Origin: Clostridiales bacterium
GTDB lineage: Bacteria > Bacillota > Clostridia > Oscillospirales > Oscillospiraceae
Assembly (NCBI GenBank): GCA_022774865.1
Contig: JALFLH010000019.1
Span: 1-64,000 of the forward strand
Direction of reading: 5' to 3'
Length of the DNA stretch: 64,000 bases
Shown here: piece by piece, positions 47,973-57,751 of the stretch
Layout of the letters: the number at the start of each line of letters is the position of its first letter
Numbering within the stretch: position 1 is the stretch's first letter
The notes under the pieces: generated by a model
The model's input: only the letters and a program-made list of their open reading frames with translations
What the model was told of the DNA's origin: nothing
The model's database searches: none
Made by a program: the position numbers and the translations under genes

Positions 47973-50677
47973 GGATTTTCACCCCGAATCATCCAATTAT
48001 CAGTGGGCTTTCCCTCGACGGTAACTCCCCGCCCGTCTGATTCCACCGTAATCTTTCGGTCATTCACATAATCATACCAGGTATACGCCCCAGTTCCGGG
48101 GAACACCAGATACCATAAGTTTTCAAAGTCATCCGTTCCATTGCCAACATAGGTGGCCAGTTTGCCCGTTTCATCCGTGTTGACCGGGAGAATTGTCCCC
48201 GCCCGGACAAACACCGGAATTTCGTCCACGGCAACCGGGATCTGGTAAACGCCTGACTCATAACGCGCGCCGGTGAAAAAGTCGTACCAGATACCGTCCG
48301 GGAGATAAACTTCAATCTGCTTCGCGTTTGGCGTTGTCACGGGCGCCACCAGCAGATTTCTCCCAAGCAAATACTGAAACTCATAAGCCGCCGCAACCTC
48401 GTCCTTGGGGAAGGCGTAGGCCATCGCGCGCATCAATGGTTCGCCGGTCTCGGCAGACCATTTGGCTTCCGTATAGAGATAGGGCAGCAGGTTCATTCTC
48501 AGATTGGCATAAAATCGGTAAGTCTCCAGGCAGGCATCGTCGCCCTTGCGCTGGGCCATATTCCACGGCGTTCTTGACTGCGAGGGCTGCGGATCACCGG
48601 AATTCTCCGAATGCACCTGCATCACCGGAGAAAACGCCGCCTGCGCCACGCTGCGCTGATACAGCTCCGCCGTTGGAACATCCCCGCTGAACCCGGCAAT
48701 ATCCCATGCCACAAAGGGAATTCCGGACATATTTGCGCTGAGCGCCGCGCGGATCGCGGATTGGAACGCCCGAAAATCTGAATTCTGATCGCCAACCCAG
48801 CAAAGAGGATGCCGCTGCATGGCGCTTCCTCCCGCGCGGCTGAAGGTGATAATTCCGTCTGAAACCTGATTCCCAAAGTCATAATACGCCTGGGCATAGA
48901 GATCGGGGTAAGCGTTTCGCAGCTCATCGCCCCGGGTCCCGTCGGACGCGACCACATCCCGGCCCCAGACAAATTCGCCGCCGTCGGTTTTAAAGCCGTC
49001 TATTCCAATATCCTCCAGCAGATACCGGCGTTTTTCCAGGAACCAGCTTGCCGCCTTCCCGTTCGTAAAATCAAGCAGCAGGGAATTGCCAAACCAGGTG
49101 CCGCCCGGCAGACGGTAAATACCGCCATCCTCGTATTTCAGAACGTAGCCCTGTTCGGTCGCATAAATCTGATCCCGGACAGACTGGGCGGTTGCCTCCG
49201 TAGAATATTTCAGCACCGGAATCTGCCACAGCAGGCACTTGATTCCGCTGTCGTGAAGCGCCGCGACCATTCCTTTCGGATCCGGCCAGCGCCCTGTGAA
49301 GGTGAAGTCCTCATAATCCAGGGCTTCCGCGCCATCGGTGGTCTCGAACCGGGAATCATGAAAGGTATAAAATGTCTGCTCATCGCTCCAGGCTTCGATG
49401 ACGAGCACGCTGGTCGGAATTTCATAGCGGAGGGTTGCTTCCAACTGCTCCATGATTTCAGACTGTTTATCCCACTCATTGGCGGAAATCCAGGGTCCAA
49501 AGGCCCATACTGGGGGAAGCGCTGCCTGATCCGCCACCGCGGCATAGGATGCCGAAATCTGTCCGTTGTCGCCGGAAAACAGGTAAACCGGCAGTTCAAA
49601 CCCATCCGTGCCGCCCATATCCACTTCAATCACACAGGTATCCCCCGTATTGGCCGTGCACATTTCAAATCTGGAATAGTACGTGGAATCCACATACAGC
49701 CCGTATTTGTCGGGGACAAAAAAGTATGGAACCGGTGTATAGGTTTCTCCCCTCTGATCCTTATACCAGTTGACACAGTAGGTATCGACCGTCTTGCCGC
49801 GCTGATCGAGAGAATCATATTTCATGCCAAACCCGTAAAACCGATCCGTTTTTTCCGCTTCCAGCGTAAAACGGACAGCCTGCGCCCGCGTTCCGTCTGT
49901 CAGAATCTCGAACCCTTCCCCGTTCACCAGCGCTGCGCCGTCCCTGCGGAAAGAGAAGCGTCCGCTTTCCTCCACGGTAAAGGCCACACTTCCGGAGGAA
50001 AGGCTGGCGGGGAATGTTCCGCCGCTTTCATATACCTCGTTCGACAGTACCAGCCGAACGCCGTCAGAATTCCATTCAACGGCAAGGGATGCCGGTTTCT
50101 TCCCCGCTGTCCCGGAAATCAGCAGCCTTTCCCGGGAAACCTGTACGCCGACCGGTGTGAATTTTTCCCAGGTGGACACATGGAACGCAAAGGGGCCGAT
50201 GCTTTTCTGCGCGGCTCCGTCCTCACCGGCACAGATCATATATTCCACCCGGTCTCCGCTCTCCCCCTCCGGTATGAATCCCACATATCGGATTCTGTCA
50301 ACGCCGTCGGTCTGGAGATTGGCTCTGCGCTGGCAGGCAACCGGTTCCATCATCCTCCCGTTTTTTGCCCATTCGATCCAGATATCCCTTTCTTCAAGAG
50401 ACTTCGCCACCGCAATCCCAATTTCCGTCCCGGCTCCCGCCACAGGATCCCGGGGCGTGCGCTGCCACCAGACAGTCGGTACCTCCTTGCTGCCGTACAG
50501 ATTGTCCCAGCCATAGGGGTCATGCAGCAGCCCATCGGACGGCAGATCCCTGCAATCGGAGAAGGGCTCCTCCGGCGCAGCGCTCGTCTGTGCCGGAGTC
50601 GTCTCTTCGCCAGGGGGTGAACACGCTGCCAGGAGAAGTGCAAACAGGAAAAAGATCGCAGAAAATCTCCATCTCAT
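47969..50677 (-). CDS. Lipoprotein GH31, isomaltosyltransferase paralogue without CBM
   Basis: ATG 50677 is chosen (6 bases after GGGGGA); the ATG two codons earlier is jammed against that site. The 902-residue protein has a lipobox (LAAC, Cys 19), a short Thr/Pro/Glu linker, and the same N-domain (DPYGWDNLYG...RTPRDPVAG) and GH31 barrel as the 1093-residue enzyme. Its nucleophile motif is GFKTDGGEF (Asp 565) and acid/base CWVGDQNS (Asp 630). It ends without the CBM35 module. It would sit on the outer face of the membrane. It may be a surface transferase, or a cycloalternan-opening hydrolase as described for Listeria; sequence alone cannot decide. Confidence 0.85.
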   Translation of the reverse strand: MRWRFSAIFFLFALLLAACSPPGEETTPAQTSAAPEEPFSDCRDLPSDGLLHDPYGWDNLYGSKEVPTVWWQRTPRDPVAGAGTEIGIAVAKSLEERDIWIEWAKNGRMMEPVACQRRANLQTDGVDRIRYVGFIPEGESGDRVEYMICAGEDGAAQKSIGPFAFHVSTWEKFTPVGVQVSRERLLISGTAGKKPASLAVEWNSDGVRLVLSNEVYESGGTFPASLSSGSVAFTVEESGRFSFRRDGAALVNGEGFEILTDGTRAQAVRFTLEAEKTDRFYGFGMKYDSLDQRGKTVDTYCVNWYKDQRGETYTPVPYFFVPDKYGLYVDSTYYSRFEMCTANTGDTCVIEVDMGGTDGFELPVYLFSGDNGQISASYAAVADQAALPPVWAFGPWISANEWDKQSEIMEQLEATLRYEIPTSVLVIEAWSDEQTFYTFHDSRFETTDGAEALDYEDFTFTGRWPDPKGMVAALHDSGIKCLLWQIPVLKYSTEATAQSVRDQIYATEQGYVLKYEDGGIYRLPGGTWFGNSLLLDFTNGKAASWFLEKRRYLLEDIGIDGFKTDGGEFVWGRDVVASDGTRGDELRNAYPDLYAQAYYDFGNQVSDGIITFSRAGGSAMQRHPLCWVGDQNSDFRAFQSAIRAALSANMSGIPFVAWDIAGFSGDVPTAELYQRSVAQAAFSPVMQVHSENSGDPQPSQSRTPWNMAQRKGDDACLETYRFYANLRMNLLPYLYTEAKWSAETGEPLMRAMAYAFPKDEVAAAYEFQYLLGRNLLVAPVTTPNAKQIEVYLPDGIWYDFFTGARYESGVYQIPVAVDEIPVFVRAGTILPVNTDETGKLATYVGNGTDDFENLWYLVFPGTGAYTWYDYVNDRKITVESDGRGVTVEGKPTDNWMIRGENP

Positions 50678-50679
50678 GG

Positions 50680-51624
50680 TCATTCCCCCGTCAATCCGGT
50701 TCGCTCTATGCTCTCCACAAACTGCTTCTGGACAATAAAGTACAGAATAATCAGCGGCAAAATGGTGAGCAGCGTACCGGCAAGGCGAATGGATTCATTG
50801 AGCGCGCCACCCGTGCTGACGCCGACGGAGGCGAACAGCTTGTTAAACCGCTCCACAAACTGCTGCAAATGCATTGGCAGCGTTGTCACCGCGCCCGTGG
50901 AATACTGGGGCAGTTGTGTGGTGTCGTTCCAGATCCAGATAAAGGAAAACAGATAGGTCAGCACAAGCGCGGGCTTTGCCATTGGCAGGGCAATTTTGAA
51001 AAACACCTTGACCGGCCCGGCGCCGTCGATTTTCGCAGCCTCATCCAGCGATTTTGGATAGGAATTGAAGAAGTTATAATAGATGAGCAGGAAAACGGAG
51101 CTTTTTACGCCCTGCCCCAATGCGCTGATCAAATAGATGGGCCAGATGGTACCAATCATCTGATAGGTGTTGAACAGCAGGAAACGCGGGATCATGGTAA
51201 CCTGTGTGGGCACCAGGAAGATGAACACAGCCAGCGCCATCCAGAATTTTTTCCCTGGTACGCGGTAACGGGCGAGTCCATAGCCGGCCAATGCAAGCGT
51301 AAAGGTCTGCAGCCCCGCCGGGATTAACGTCATGATCAGAGAATCCTTCAGCCCGTCCCAGAAATCCAACGTTTTGGCCGCCTTGATGAAACTCTCCACA
51401 GACAAATGGGTTGGAATCCAGGTCACCGTTGCATCCACCAGATCCTCCGTATCCATAAAGCTGACGGAAATCATATACAGCAGCGGATACAGAAATACAA
51501 ACCCCATTCCGGTCAAAATGAAGTAGGTTGTAAATTTCCCCAGACGGCTGCCCTCATCTCCACGGTTGCCGACCAGCCAGTATGCTCTTCTTTTCCAGGA
51601 AGTTTGATCCTTTTTCAAAGTCAA
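50680..51624 (-). CDS. Carbohydrate ABC transporter permease, MalG type (second pair)
   Basis: The 314-residue protein has six helices and the EAA loop DEAAKIDGAGPVKVFFKIALPMAKPAL near its second half. It pairs with the MalF-type permease whose gene overlaps its start by 4 bases. It has a long polar N-terminus (about 28 residues) before the first helix. It imports a carbohydrate produced by the adjacent GH31 enzymes; no ATPase is encoded nearby. Confidence 0.94.
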   Translation of the reverse strand: MTLKKDQTSWKRRAYWLVGNRGDEGSRLGKFTTYFILTGMGFVFLYPLLYMISVSFMDTEDLVDATVTWIPTHLSVESFIKAAKTLDFWDGLKDSLIMTLIPAGLQTFTLALAGYGLARYRVPGKKFWMALAVFIFLVPTQVTMIPRFLLFNTYQMIGTIWPIYLISALGQGVKSSVFLLIYYNFFNSYPKSLDEAAKIDGAGPVKVFFKIALPMAKPALVLTYLFSFIWIWNDTTQLPQYSTGAVTTLPMHLQQFVERFNKLFASVGVSTGGALNESIRLAGTLLTILPLIILYFIVQKQFVESIERTGLTGE

Positions 51625-52511
51625 TCACTCCCTTTCCTCGGTTTCAGCAGCACAAACGCCAGCAGAATCAGCAGCAGCAGGCAGAACGCATAGATCCAGG
51701 ATAGCACGGCGGCATAGCTGTAAGGCCGGGCAATATCCCGAATCGCGCCGACAATTTTCCCATTTGTCGCATCATCGGAGGCGGTTCCCATCTCAATGAT
51801 GGTGTAAATCGTGTTCAGCAGAATGATCGGACGCAGATGGGGCAGCGTAATCTTCCAGAAGGATTCCCAGGCCGTGGCGCCGTCTATGGCGGCGGCCTCA
51901 TACATATTCCGGTCAATCTTCTGCAGCCCCGCCAGAAACACAATGATCTGAACACCGCAGAACCACAAGATCCGGACAAAGCTGTTCAAAAACGTCAGCA
52001 GCACATTCGCCCATCCATAGTTCAGCTCCATCAAAATGCTGCGGATTCCCATGATGTCCATATTGATGCTCATGGCCGAGGATTCGGACATCAGCTCGGA
52101 CATCACCGGGCCGGACATGATCACCACCGGCAGAAAAAATACGATCCGGTAAACCGTTCTTCCCCGGAACTTCCCGTTCAGCAGCAGGGCGATAACCAGA
52201 GAAAATACAACCACCAGCGGCGTACCCATGGCCACGCTACAGACCGAAGAGATCAGCTTGGTCGGATATTCCGTATCCACCGCGAACGCCTGCCGAAAAT
52301 ACTCCCAGCCGATGGGTTCCAGCTCAATGGCGCCCGGCCTGATCTGCACCTGGTTAAAGCAAATCACCAGAGAGTATATCAGCGGATACGCGGTAATCGC
52401 GAAAAAGCCGATGAGCCAGGGAAGGAAAAACATCGTCCCGGTGATGGTACTTCGGGCACGGTAGTTCAGCGTAAACCGTCTGTTTGTGTTTTTACTCTTC
52501 CGTTTGTTCAT
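51621..52511 (-). CDS. Carbohydrate ABC transporter permease, MalF type (second pair)
   Basis: ATG 52511 has a GGAGGAGG site. The 296-residue protein has six helices and the EAA loop YEAAAIDGATAWESFWKITLPHLRPII. The N-terminus is basic (NKRKSKNTNRRF). It overlaps both neighbours (DUF5696 gene and MalG-type gene) by 4 bases, so it is translated as part of one coupled unit. Confidence 0.94.
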   Translation of the reverse strand: MNKRKSKNTNRRFTLNYRARSTITGTMFFLPWLIGFFAITAYPLIYSLVICFNQVQIRPGAIELEPIGWEYFRQAFAVDTEYPTKLISSVCSVAMGTPLVVVFSLVIALLLNGKFRGRTVYRIVFFLPVVIMSGPVMSELMSESSAMSINMDIMGIRSILMELNYGWANVLLTFLNSFVRILWFCGVQIIVFLAGLQKIDRNMYEAAAIDGATAWESFWKITLPHLRPIILLNTIYTIIEMGTASDDATNGKIVGAIRDIARPYSYAAVLSWIYAFCLLLLILLAFVLLKPRKGSD

Positions 52512-54772
52512 GTTCCTCCTCCCCCCGTCACGGAAAACCATCCGGACTCCACCGTAATTCCGTCAGCCGTCAAGGGCTCATCCGTGTAATTCAGGTAAAT
52601 GCCCACACCATTGTCATATTCCACCCGGATCAGTCCATTCTGCAGGCACCGGTGAGATACGATACTATGGCCCCAAACGTCCCCAAGACCTTCTGATACC
52701 GTCCGGTAAGCCTGCACAATCTGGGGCTGCCAATCCAGGAAATTGGTTGAGAAATACCGTTCCTGCGCGGTATTGAACAGTTCGACACTCTCACAGCCTG
52801 TAACAACAAACGCCGGGGCCATGCCGTATTCGATCTGCCGCAACAGACGCTCCGTTGAATAGGAAGAAGCGTTGATCGTGCTGCCATACAGCTCCACGCA
52901 GCCGCTGAGTACGATTTGCAGGAAGGGAACGCAGTCCGTTTCATAGAGAATCTGACTGTTTGAGACGGGAAGATCAAACATTTTATCCGTGTATTGCCAG
53001 AGATACTGATTGGGCTGATACATCGCAATCCGTTTCCCGTCTGTCAGGGATTCCACCATGGCGATCACCCTGTCGAGGCTTTCCCCACGGGTCAATTCTC
53101 TGCCCGAGGTAAAGTCGCTGTAGAGCTTATTGGACACCTGCGCAAGCGCGAAGCCGCTGCCATAGTCATTGGTGATGGCTTTTTGAACGCGCTCTTCCAC
53201 TTCTGTCAGACGGTAGAGGTATGTGTATGGATAGATCCGGGAAGCCAGGTTGTCGATCCATTTGATCTCATTTTTGGACAGGTTGTTCGCCGCCTCCGTT
53301 CGCAGCGTAATCTGATCCTCATTGGCTGTCATGGGATTCAGGTAAAGGGAAAGAGCGCCGCCGGTCTCCGAAAGTGCCCGGCTCAACGCTGCCAGCTCCT
53401 TCCGGCTGCCAAGGGATGCCAGCAGTCTGCTGCCGCATTCATTGTTTTTGGTGTAGCCGCGCAGAACCATCTCCAGATTGGTGATGCCCGCATTGGCAAG
53501 GCTTTCCCGGATTTCCTCCGCCTGCGCAAATGTTGTAAAGACTTCCGTGGTATTCCACAGGAAGTTTTCCTTCTTGTCCGCGCCCAGAACTTCCAACTGC
53601 AGCGGAACGGAACGATCCTCTGAATGCAGCGGCGACAGCACGCCCTGCTGCATCAACATCTGCCGGTACATGACTGCCATCCCATCGTAGCGCGCCTGCT
53701 CTCCCTCCGTAAAATAGAAGGAAATCCGCGGAGTGACCTTATTGGGAACTTTCTGGGGAACATTTGCGCCGGCGCCTTCCTTCCGGTTAATATTCTTCAC
53801 ATATTTCTGCCGGAATTCAAACCGTGCAGCAGCCCAGTTGTATGGATTGCTTGTCTGGGCTGGCGCTGCCAGAATGGTGGCGTACGCCGCGCCGTTTTCA
53901 ACAACCGCCAGAAATCCGTTCTGGCCCACTCCATGCACTATGCCGTAAATTGGGAGCAGCGCCTGCGCTTCCGGCCGCGCCGTGTTGTCGGCGGTACTCG
54001 CCAGGGATTCAATTCCATAATCCTTGCCATAGATTCTCGCGGCGTAGGTGGAGCTGTAGTTGGCCGGCTGACGGTAACGGATCAATGCGCCGCTGCCGTC
54101 CGGAATCAGGATATACCCATCTACGGAATCTGAATAGGAACTGCCGAGAAACGGCAGGAAGGTCATGGATTTCAGGGTAAAAGGACTGTCGTGGAGTCCC
54201 TCCACCAGCGTTCCTTCCACCAGTTCCATGGTAATCTGACTGCCCTCCCAGCAAACCTTTACCTGGAAGGATATTCCCTGTTCCTCAAATAAAGCTGAGC
54301 AGAGCAGGCCATGATCCAGAAGCTCATACTGTGCCATGCCATCTTTTCCGATGCTGACGCGGCTTTCCACGCCCTCACTGTTAAAGCATTCGATGGAAAC
54401 CAGGCCGTTGCCATAGCAGCGCCAGGAAGAATTCAGCCCTTCCGCTTCTCCGATGGGAAGCGCGCCCCACAGGTAGCCCGTATCGATATTCCGAACCCGC
54501 AGCGCAGCCTCCTCCCGGTTCAGGAAAATTTCCAGCTTCTCCGTTTCCCCAATCTTCTCAAAGCCCTCGGTCGTAAACCGGCTTTCCACAATTTCCGTCC
54601 GGAAGGGATGTACCTGTCTGTTTGAGTTCGCTTCGAGCAGGCCGTTGGTCAAAGGGGTTCCAGACAGCGCAGCCGCCTCCGAATCCCCTTCTGCCGCAAA
54701 GACGCCGGTTGCCAGCAGACTTCCGATTAACAGGAGCGCACTGATTCTGACAATCCATTTACGGGAACACAC
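52508..54772 (-). CDS. DUF5696-family exported protein, possible glycoside hydrolase-like
   Basis: The start is GTG 54772 after GAGGAGGTG, overlapping the NHL/YIP1 gene end by 14 bases; longer in-frame starts to 54850 lack a site. The 754-residue protein has a signal peptide (IVRISALLLIGSLLATGVFA, about residues 7-26), a beta-rich region to about 270 (IPDGSGALIRYRQP), then an alternating beta/alpha region typical of a TIM barrel (LEVLGADKK...FAQAEEIRESLANAGITNLEMVL). I recognise it as DUF5696, found in glycan loci of Bacilli and Clostridia next to YIP1 and ABC genes. Function unknown; glycan binding or hydrolysis outside the cell is inferred only. Confidence 0.78.
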   Translation of the reverse strand: MCSRKWIVRISALLLIGSLLATGVFAAEGDSEAAALSGTPLTNGLLEANSNRQVHPFRTEIVESRFTTEGFEKIGETEKLEIFLNREEAALRVRNIDTGYLWGALPIGEAEGLNSSWRCYGNGLVSIECFNSEGVESRVSIGKDGMAQYELLDHGLLCSALFEEQGISFQVKVCWEGSQITMELVEGTLVEGLHDSPFTLKSMTFLPFLGSSYSDSVDGYILIPDGSGALIRYRQPANYSSTYAARIYGKDYGIESLASTADNTARPEAQALLPIYGIVHGVGQNGFLAVVENGAAYATILAAPAQTSNPYNWAAARFEFRQKYVKNINRKEGAGANVPQKVPNKVTPRISFYFTEGEQARYDGMAVMYRQMLMQQGVLSPLHSEDRSVPLQLEVLGADKKENFLWNTTEVFTTFAQAEEIRESLANAGITNLEMVLRGYTKNNECGSRLLASLGSRKELAALSRALSETGGALSLYLNPMTANEDQITLRTEAANNLSKNEIKWIDNLASRIYPYTYLYRLTEVEERVQKAITNDYGSGFALAQVSNKLYSDFTSGRELTRGESLDRVIAMVESLTDGKRIAMYQPNQYLWQYTDKMFDLPVSNSQILYETDCVPFLQIVLSGCVELYGSTINASSYSTERLLRQIEYGMAPAFVVTGCESVELFNTAQERYFSTNFLDWQPQIVQAYRTVSEGLGDVWGHSIVSHRCLQNGLIRVEYDNGVGIYLNYTDEPLTADGITVESGWFSVTGGGGT

Positions 54773-56810
54773 GATAACGCACCTCCTCAAAGACCTCGGA
54801 AAGGAAGGATAGGAGTTCTCTCCAAAGAATATAGAGAACGATCGCCGCAAGAATGGCCACTACCATAAAGAACAGCGTCAGCAGAATATTGGCAACCGTC
54901 TTTCGCAGGTTGTACACATGCGCTTCTTTGATGCTGATAAAGATCAGGACGCCTGTATAGCCAAGGATCAGGAAGGCCAGCAGCCGGTAGATAAAGAGCT
55001 CTGTCAGGGTGAACGCATGGGAAAGCAGCGTCAGCGCGGGCCAGCAGAGAATAAACGCGGACAGGGAATAGGCAAAGCAGACATAGACTGCCCGGAAGCT
55101 GCCTTCCCCATCATGGATGGCGCTGATCAGATAGCTGCCAATCAGAAACAGGACGGACGGGACGATGATGATCAGCAGAATCGCAACGGGATCATTGTCG
55201 TACGAGTAACCGCCGCCAAAGACAAAGGAAGTCAGGCCACGGCACACCATATAAACAGCGATCGCGGTAACATAGAGAATTGTTGCTGCCGGTACGCTTC
55301 CCCGTCTGCCTGTTTTCAAATAATATACGCCGTCAATCGGATGCCGGAGGAAATAGGAAACATCGCCGGTCAGTTCCTGCAGCAAGCGATGCTTCCGGCA
55401 GCATATCTCATACCGTTCCCGAATTGTCTCTTTCCAGCCATACCGTTTATCCAACAGATTCAAAGCAAAACACAGCGCGGCAAACAGGATGACCCCAATT
55501 AAAATTCCTTCCATGTGGGATCGCATCCATGCGCTTCTCGTTTCCCAGAAGCAGTCCGAATAGCCGGGCGCATATTCAATTTCCGCGAAGTGTTCTGCAG
55601 CCTCTTCATATCTTCCCAACTGAAACAGCGCCTTGGCATACCCCAAATTGGACATATAGGCATTGGGATTCATCCGAAGGATTTCCTTCCACCCGGCGAG
55701 GCTTTCCTCATAGCTTCCCCCTGTGAAGTCCGCTTCCGCTTTGTGCAGCAGCCGGGCATATTCCGTCGGATACCAGATCTGGATGACGCCGCGTTCTTTA
55801 TCCAGAATGTATAAATTGCCTGCTTCATCCGCCTCAATTGCGCTGACAACGGCTGTCAGGCCATTGCGGTCTGTTTTTTTGGCTTCACCGCCGAATTCAA
55901 GGAGAAACTCGCCTTCCTCATTGAATTCATCAATCCAGCCGGAAACCGAAACGACGTAGAATGTGCCGCCGGGCAGCACCGCCACATCCGCGTAGTCGTC
56001 AAGCCCCCAGATACTGTTATCCGCGTAAATGTTGACGCCCGCCATATTCAGTTTTTTGATCGCGCGCTTCGCGTCATTCTGCGTGACCGAAAACACCATA
56101 TCAGAATCCGAAACATCCAGAGCCACGATATTGGGTGGGGTTCGGAAGGTCATCTTTGCTTTCTGTTCATCCGTATAGAAGATCTTTTGAAACCACTCAA
56201 CCGCGCTCAGCCCTTTGGTTTTGTTCGCGCCGAAGAATCCGTTAAAAGTTCCGTTTTTATCGAACTGCAGGATACCCTCATAAGTACCTTCACTGATTAC
56301 AAACAGGTTCCCATAGCTGTCCAGATCCACCTTCTGTGGTTTATAGGGGCTTGTTCCGTAATAAACCTCTGCCGGGCGGGTCAGACACCGGGATACCGTA
56401 TAATCCGGCGCAAAAATCACAACCTGTTCCGCTCCATAATCCGCGACATAGATATTGCCGTTTCCGTCCACGCTGATGCCGGTCGGTTTCTTCAGTTCTT
56501 CCTCGCCAAAGGTCTCAATCCTGCCGGTGTCGAGGGAGCAAACCACAATCCGCCTGTTCCCGGTATCCGCTATGTACAACGTTCGCCCATCCAGAAACAT
56601 ATCTTCCGGAGAATTTAACCCGATGCCGCCAAGATAGGTTCCCGCAGGGAGATAGGCGTCCATAGTCGGAAGAAGCTTGGACTGGTCGGCCGACATCGTA
56701 AAGGTGTAGGCGGTTCCCTCCATCGCGTATCCGGGCACCGCGCTCACCAGCGTCAGGCAAACCGCGCAGGCGAGTAAAAAAGCAACACGCACAATTCGTT
56801 TTTGGTTCAT
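54759..56810 (-). CDS. NHL-repeat/TPR/YIP1 membrane protein
   Basis: The 683-residue protein has a signal peptide (to about residue 29), then an extracellular NHL-type beta-propeller (about 40-360: PEDMFLDGRTLYIADTGNRRI, PTGISVDGNGNIYVADYG, EADEAGNLYILDKE). TPR-like repeats follow (about 355-425, LGYAKALFQLGRYEEAAEHF), then one helix and a YIP1-type domain of five helices (about 500-665). This combination joins surface sensing or glycan binding to a membrane domain. It usually accompanies DUF5696 and sugar ABC genes, and its biochemical role is not known. AGGGAGG precedes the start. Confidence 0.78.
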   Translation of the reverse strand: MNQKRIVRVAFLLACAVCLTLVSAVPGYAMEGTAYTFTMSADQSKLLPTMDAYLPAGTYLGGIGLNSPEDMFLDGRTLYIADTGNRRIVVCSLDTGRIETFGEEELKKPTGISVDGNGNIYVADYGAEQVVIFAPDYTVSRCLTRPAEVYYGTSPYKPQKVDLDSYGNLFVISEGTYEGILQFDKNGTFNGFFGANKTKGLSAVEWFQKIFYTDEQKAKMTFRTPPNIVALDVSDSDMVFSVTQNDAKRAIKKLNMAGVNIYADNSIWGLDDYADVAVLPGGTFYVVSVSGWIDEFNEEGEFLLEFGGEAKKTDRNGLTAVVSAIEADEAGNLYILDKERGVIQIWYPTEYARLLHKAEADFTGGSYEESLAGWKEILRMNPNAYMSNLGYAKALFQLGRYEEAAEHFAEIEYAPGYSDCFWETRSAWMRSHMEGILIGVILFAALCFALNLLDKRYGWKETIRERYEICCRKHRLLQELTGDVSYFLRHPIDGVYYLKTGRRGSVPAATILYVTAIAVYMVCRGLTSFVFGGGYSYDNDPVAILLIIIVPSVLFLIGSYLISAIHDGEGSFRAVYVCFAYSLSAFILCWPALTLLSHAFTLTELFIYRLLAFLILGYTGVLIFISIKEAHVYNLRKTVANILLTLFFMVVAILAAIVLYILWRELLSFLSEVFEEVRYRVFP

Positions 56811-56824
56811 TTCCCGTTCCTCCC

Positions 56825-57751
56825 TTACTTCATACCGGAGTGGGACATGGTATTCATGACACGGGACTGGAGGATCACGAAGAGAATCAGATTTGGCAGG
56901 AACATGATGAGCGTGGCTGCGGCCTGCATTCCAAGACCCGCCACCGCGTTTCCTGCCAGTTGGCCAACCATGGCATTGGCATTACCCGAGGCCTGCGTCA
57001 AGGTGGACATATAGAAGGAAAAGCTCTTGAGCGCTTCGTTATTGATGTAGTAATTCGACGCTTCCATGCTGTTCCAGGAAGCCTGAAACGCCAAAATCGC
57101 AACGGTTGCCAACGTCGGTTTGATATTGGGCAGGACAATTTTCCCAAGTATATAGAAATCCCCGGCTCCATCCAGTCTGGCGGCTTCGATCATCTCATCC
57201 GGCAGGTCGTCAATAAACTGCTTGACGAGATACAGTCCCACCGGCATGGACAGCATCGGAATGATATGCGCCCAGATACTGTCCACCATGCCCAGGCGAT
57301 GCACAATGATGTATCTGGGAATGGCAACCGCGGCGGAAACAAACATCAGTGCCGCCTCATTGATTCCGAACAGGAAATTCTTCAGTCGATAATTCTTCTT
57401 CGACATACAATACGCGGCCATGGTTGTGATCATCAGGGTGAAGAACACAACCGCCAGCGTTGTCAGAACGCTGTTGAACAGATACCGGCTCATGGGAATC
57501 GCCTTGTTGGCGGAAGTCGCCATCAGGTTCTGGAAATTCTGAAGCGTGGGACGCAGCGTATAGAATTTGGGCGGATAATTGAGCAGCTCGTCCAGCGGCT
57601 TAAACGCGTTAAAGAAGATGAACACGATGGGAAGCCCCATCAGAATCGTAACCGGAATCAGATACAGGAAGAATTTAATCTGGGACCGGTCGAAGTGCTG
57701 CGGATTGATACCGATGACCTGTAATCGCTTGGGTTTTCTCATGCTGCTCAC
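56825..57751 (-). CDS. Carbohydrate ABC transporter permease, MalG type (first pair)
   Basis: The 308-residue protein has six helices and the EAA loop IEAARLDGAGDFYILGKIVLPNIKPTL. It is clearly diverged from the second MalG-type protein at 50680, so the locus encodes two distinct importers. The ATGA overlap with the MalF-type gene couples their translation. Confidence 0.94.
   Translation of the reverse strand: MSSMRKPKRLQVIGINPQHFDRSQIKFFLYLIPVTILMGLPIVFIFFNAFKPLDELLNYPPKFYTLRPTLQNFQNLMATSANKAIPMSRYLFNSVLTTLAVVFFTLMITTMAAYCMSKKNYRLKNFLFGINEAALMFVSAAVAIPRYIIVHRLGMVDSIWAHIIPMLSMPVGLYLVKQFIDDLPDEMIEAARLDGAGDFYILGKIVLPNIKPTLATVAILAFQASWNSMEASNYYINNEALKSFSFYMSTLTQASGNANAMVGQLAGNAVAGLGMQAAATLIMFLPNLILFVILQSRVMNTMSHSGMK

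Noticed and set aside
54773..54850. Longer N-terminus of the DUF5696 protein from the ATG at 54850
   Set aside because: It is embedded in the upstream gene without a ribosome-binding site and would put 26 polar residues before the signal peptide; GTG 54772 follows GAGGAGGTG.
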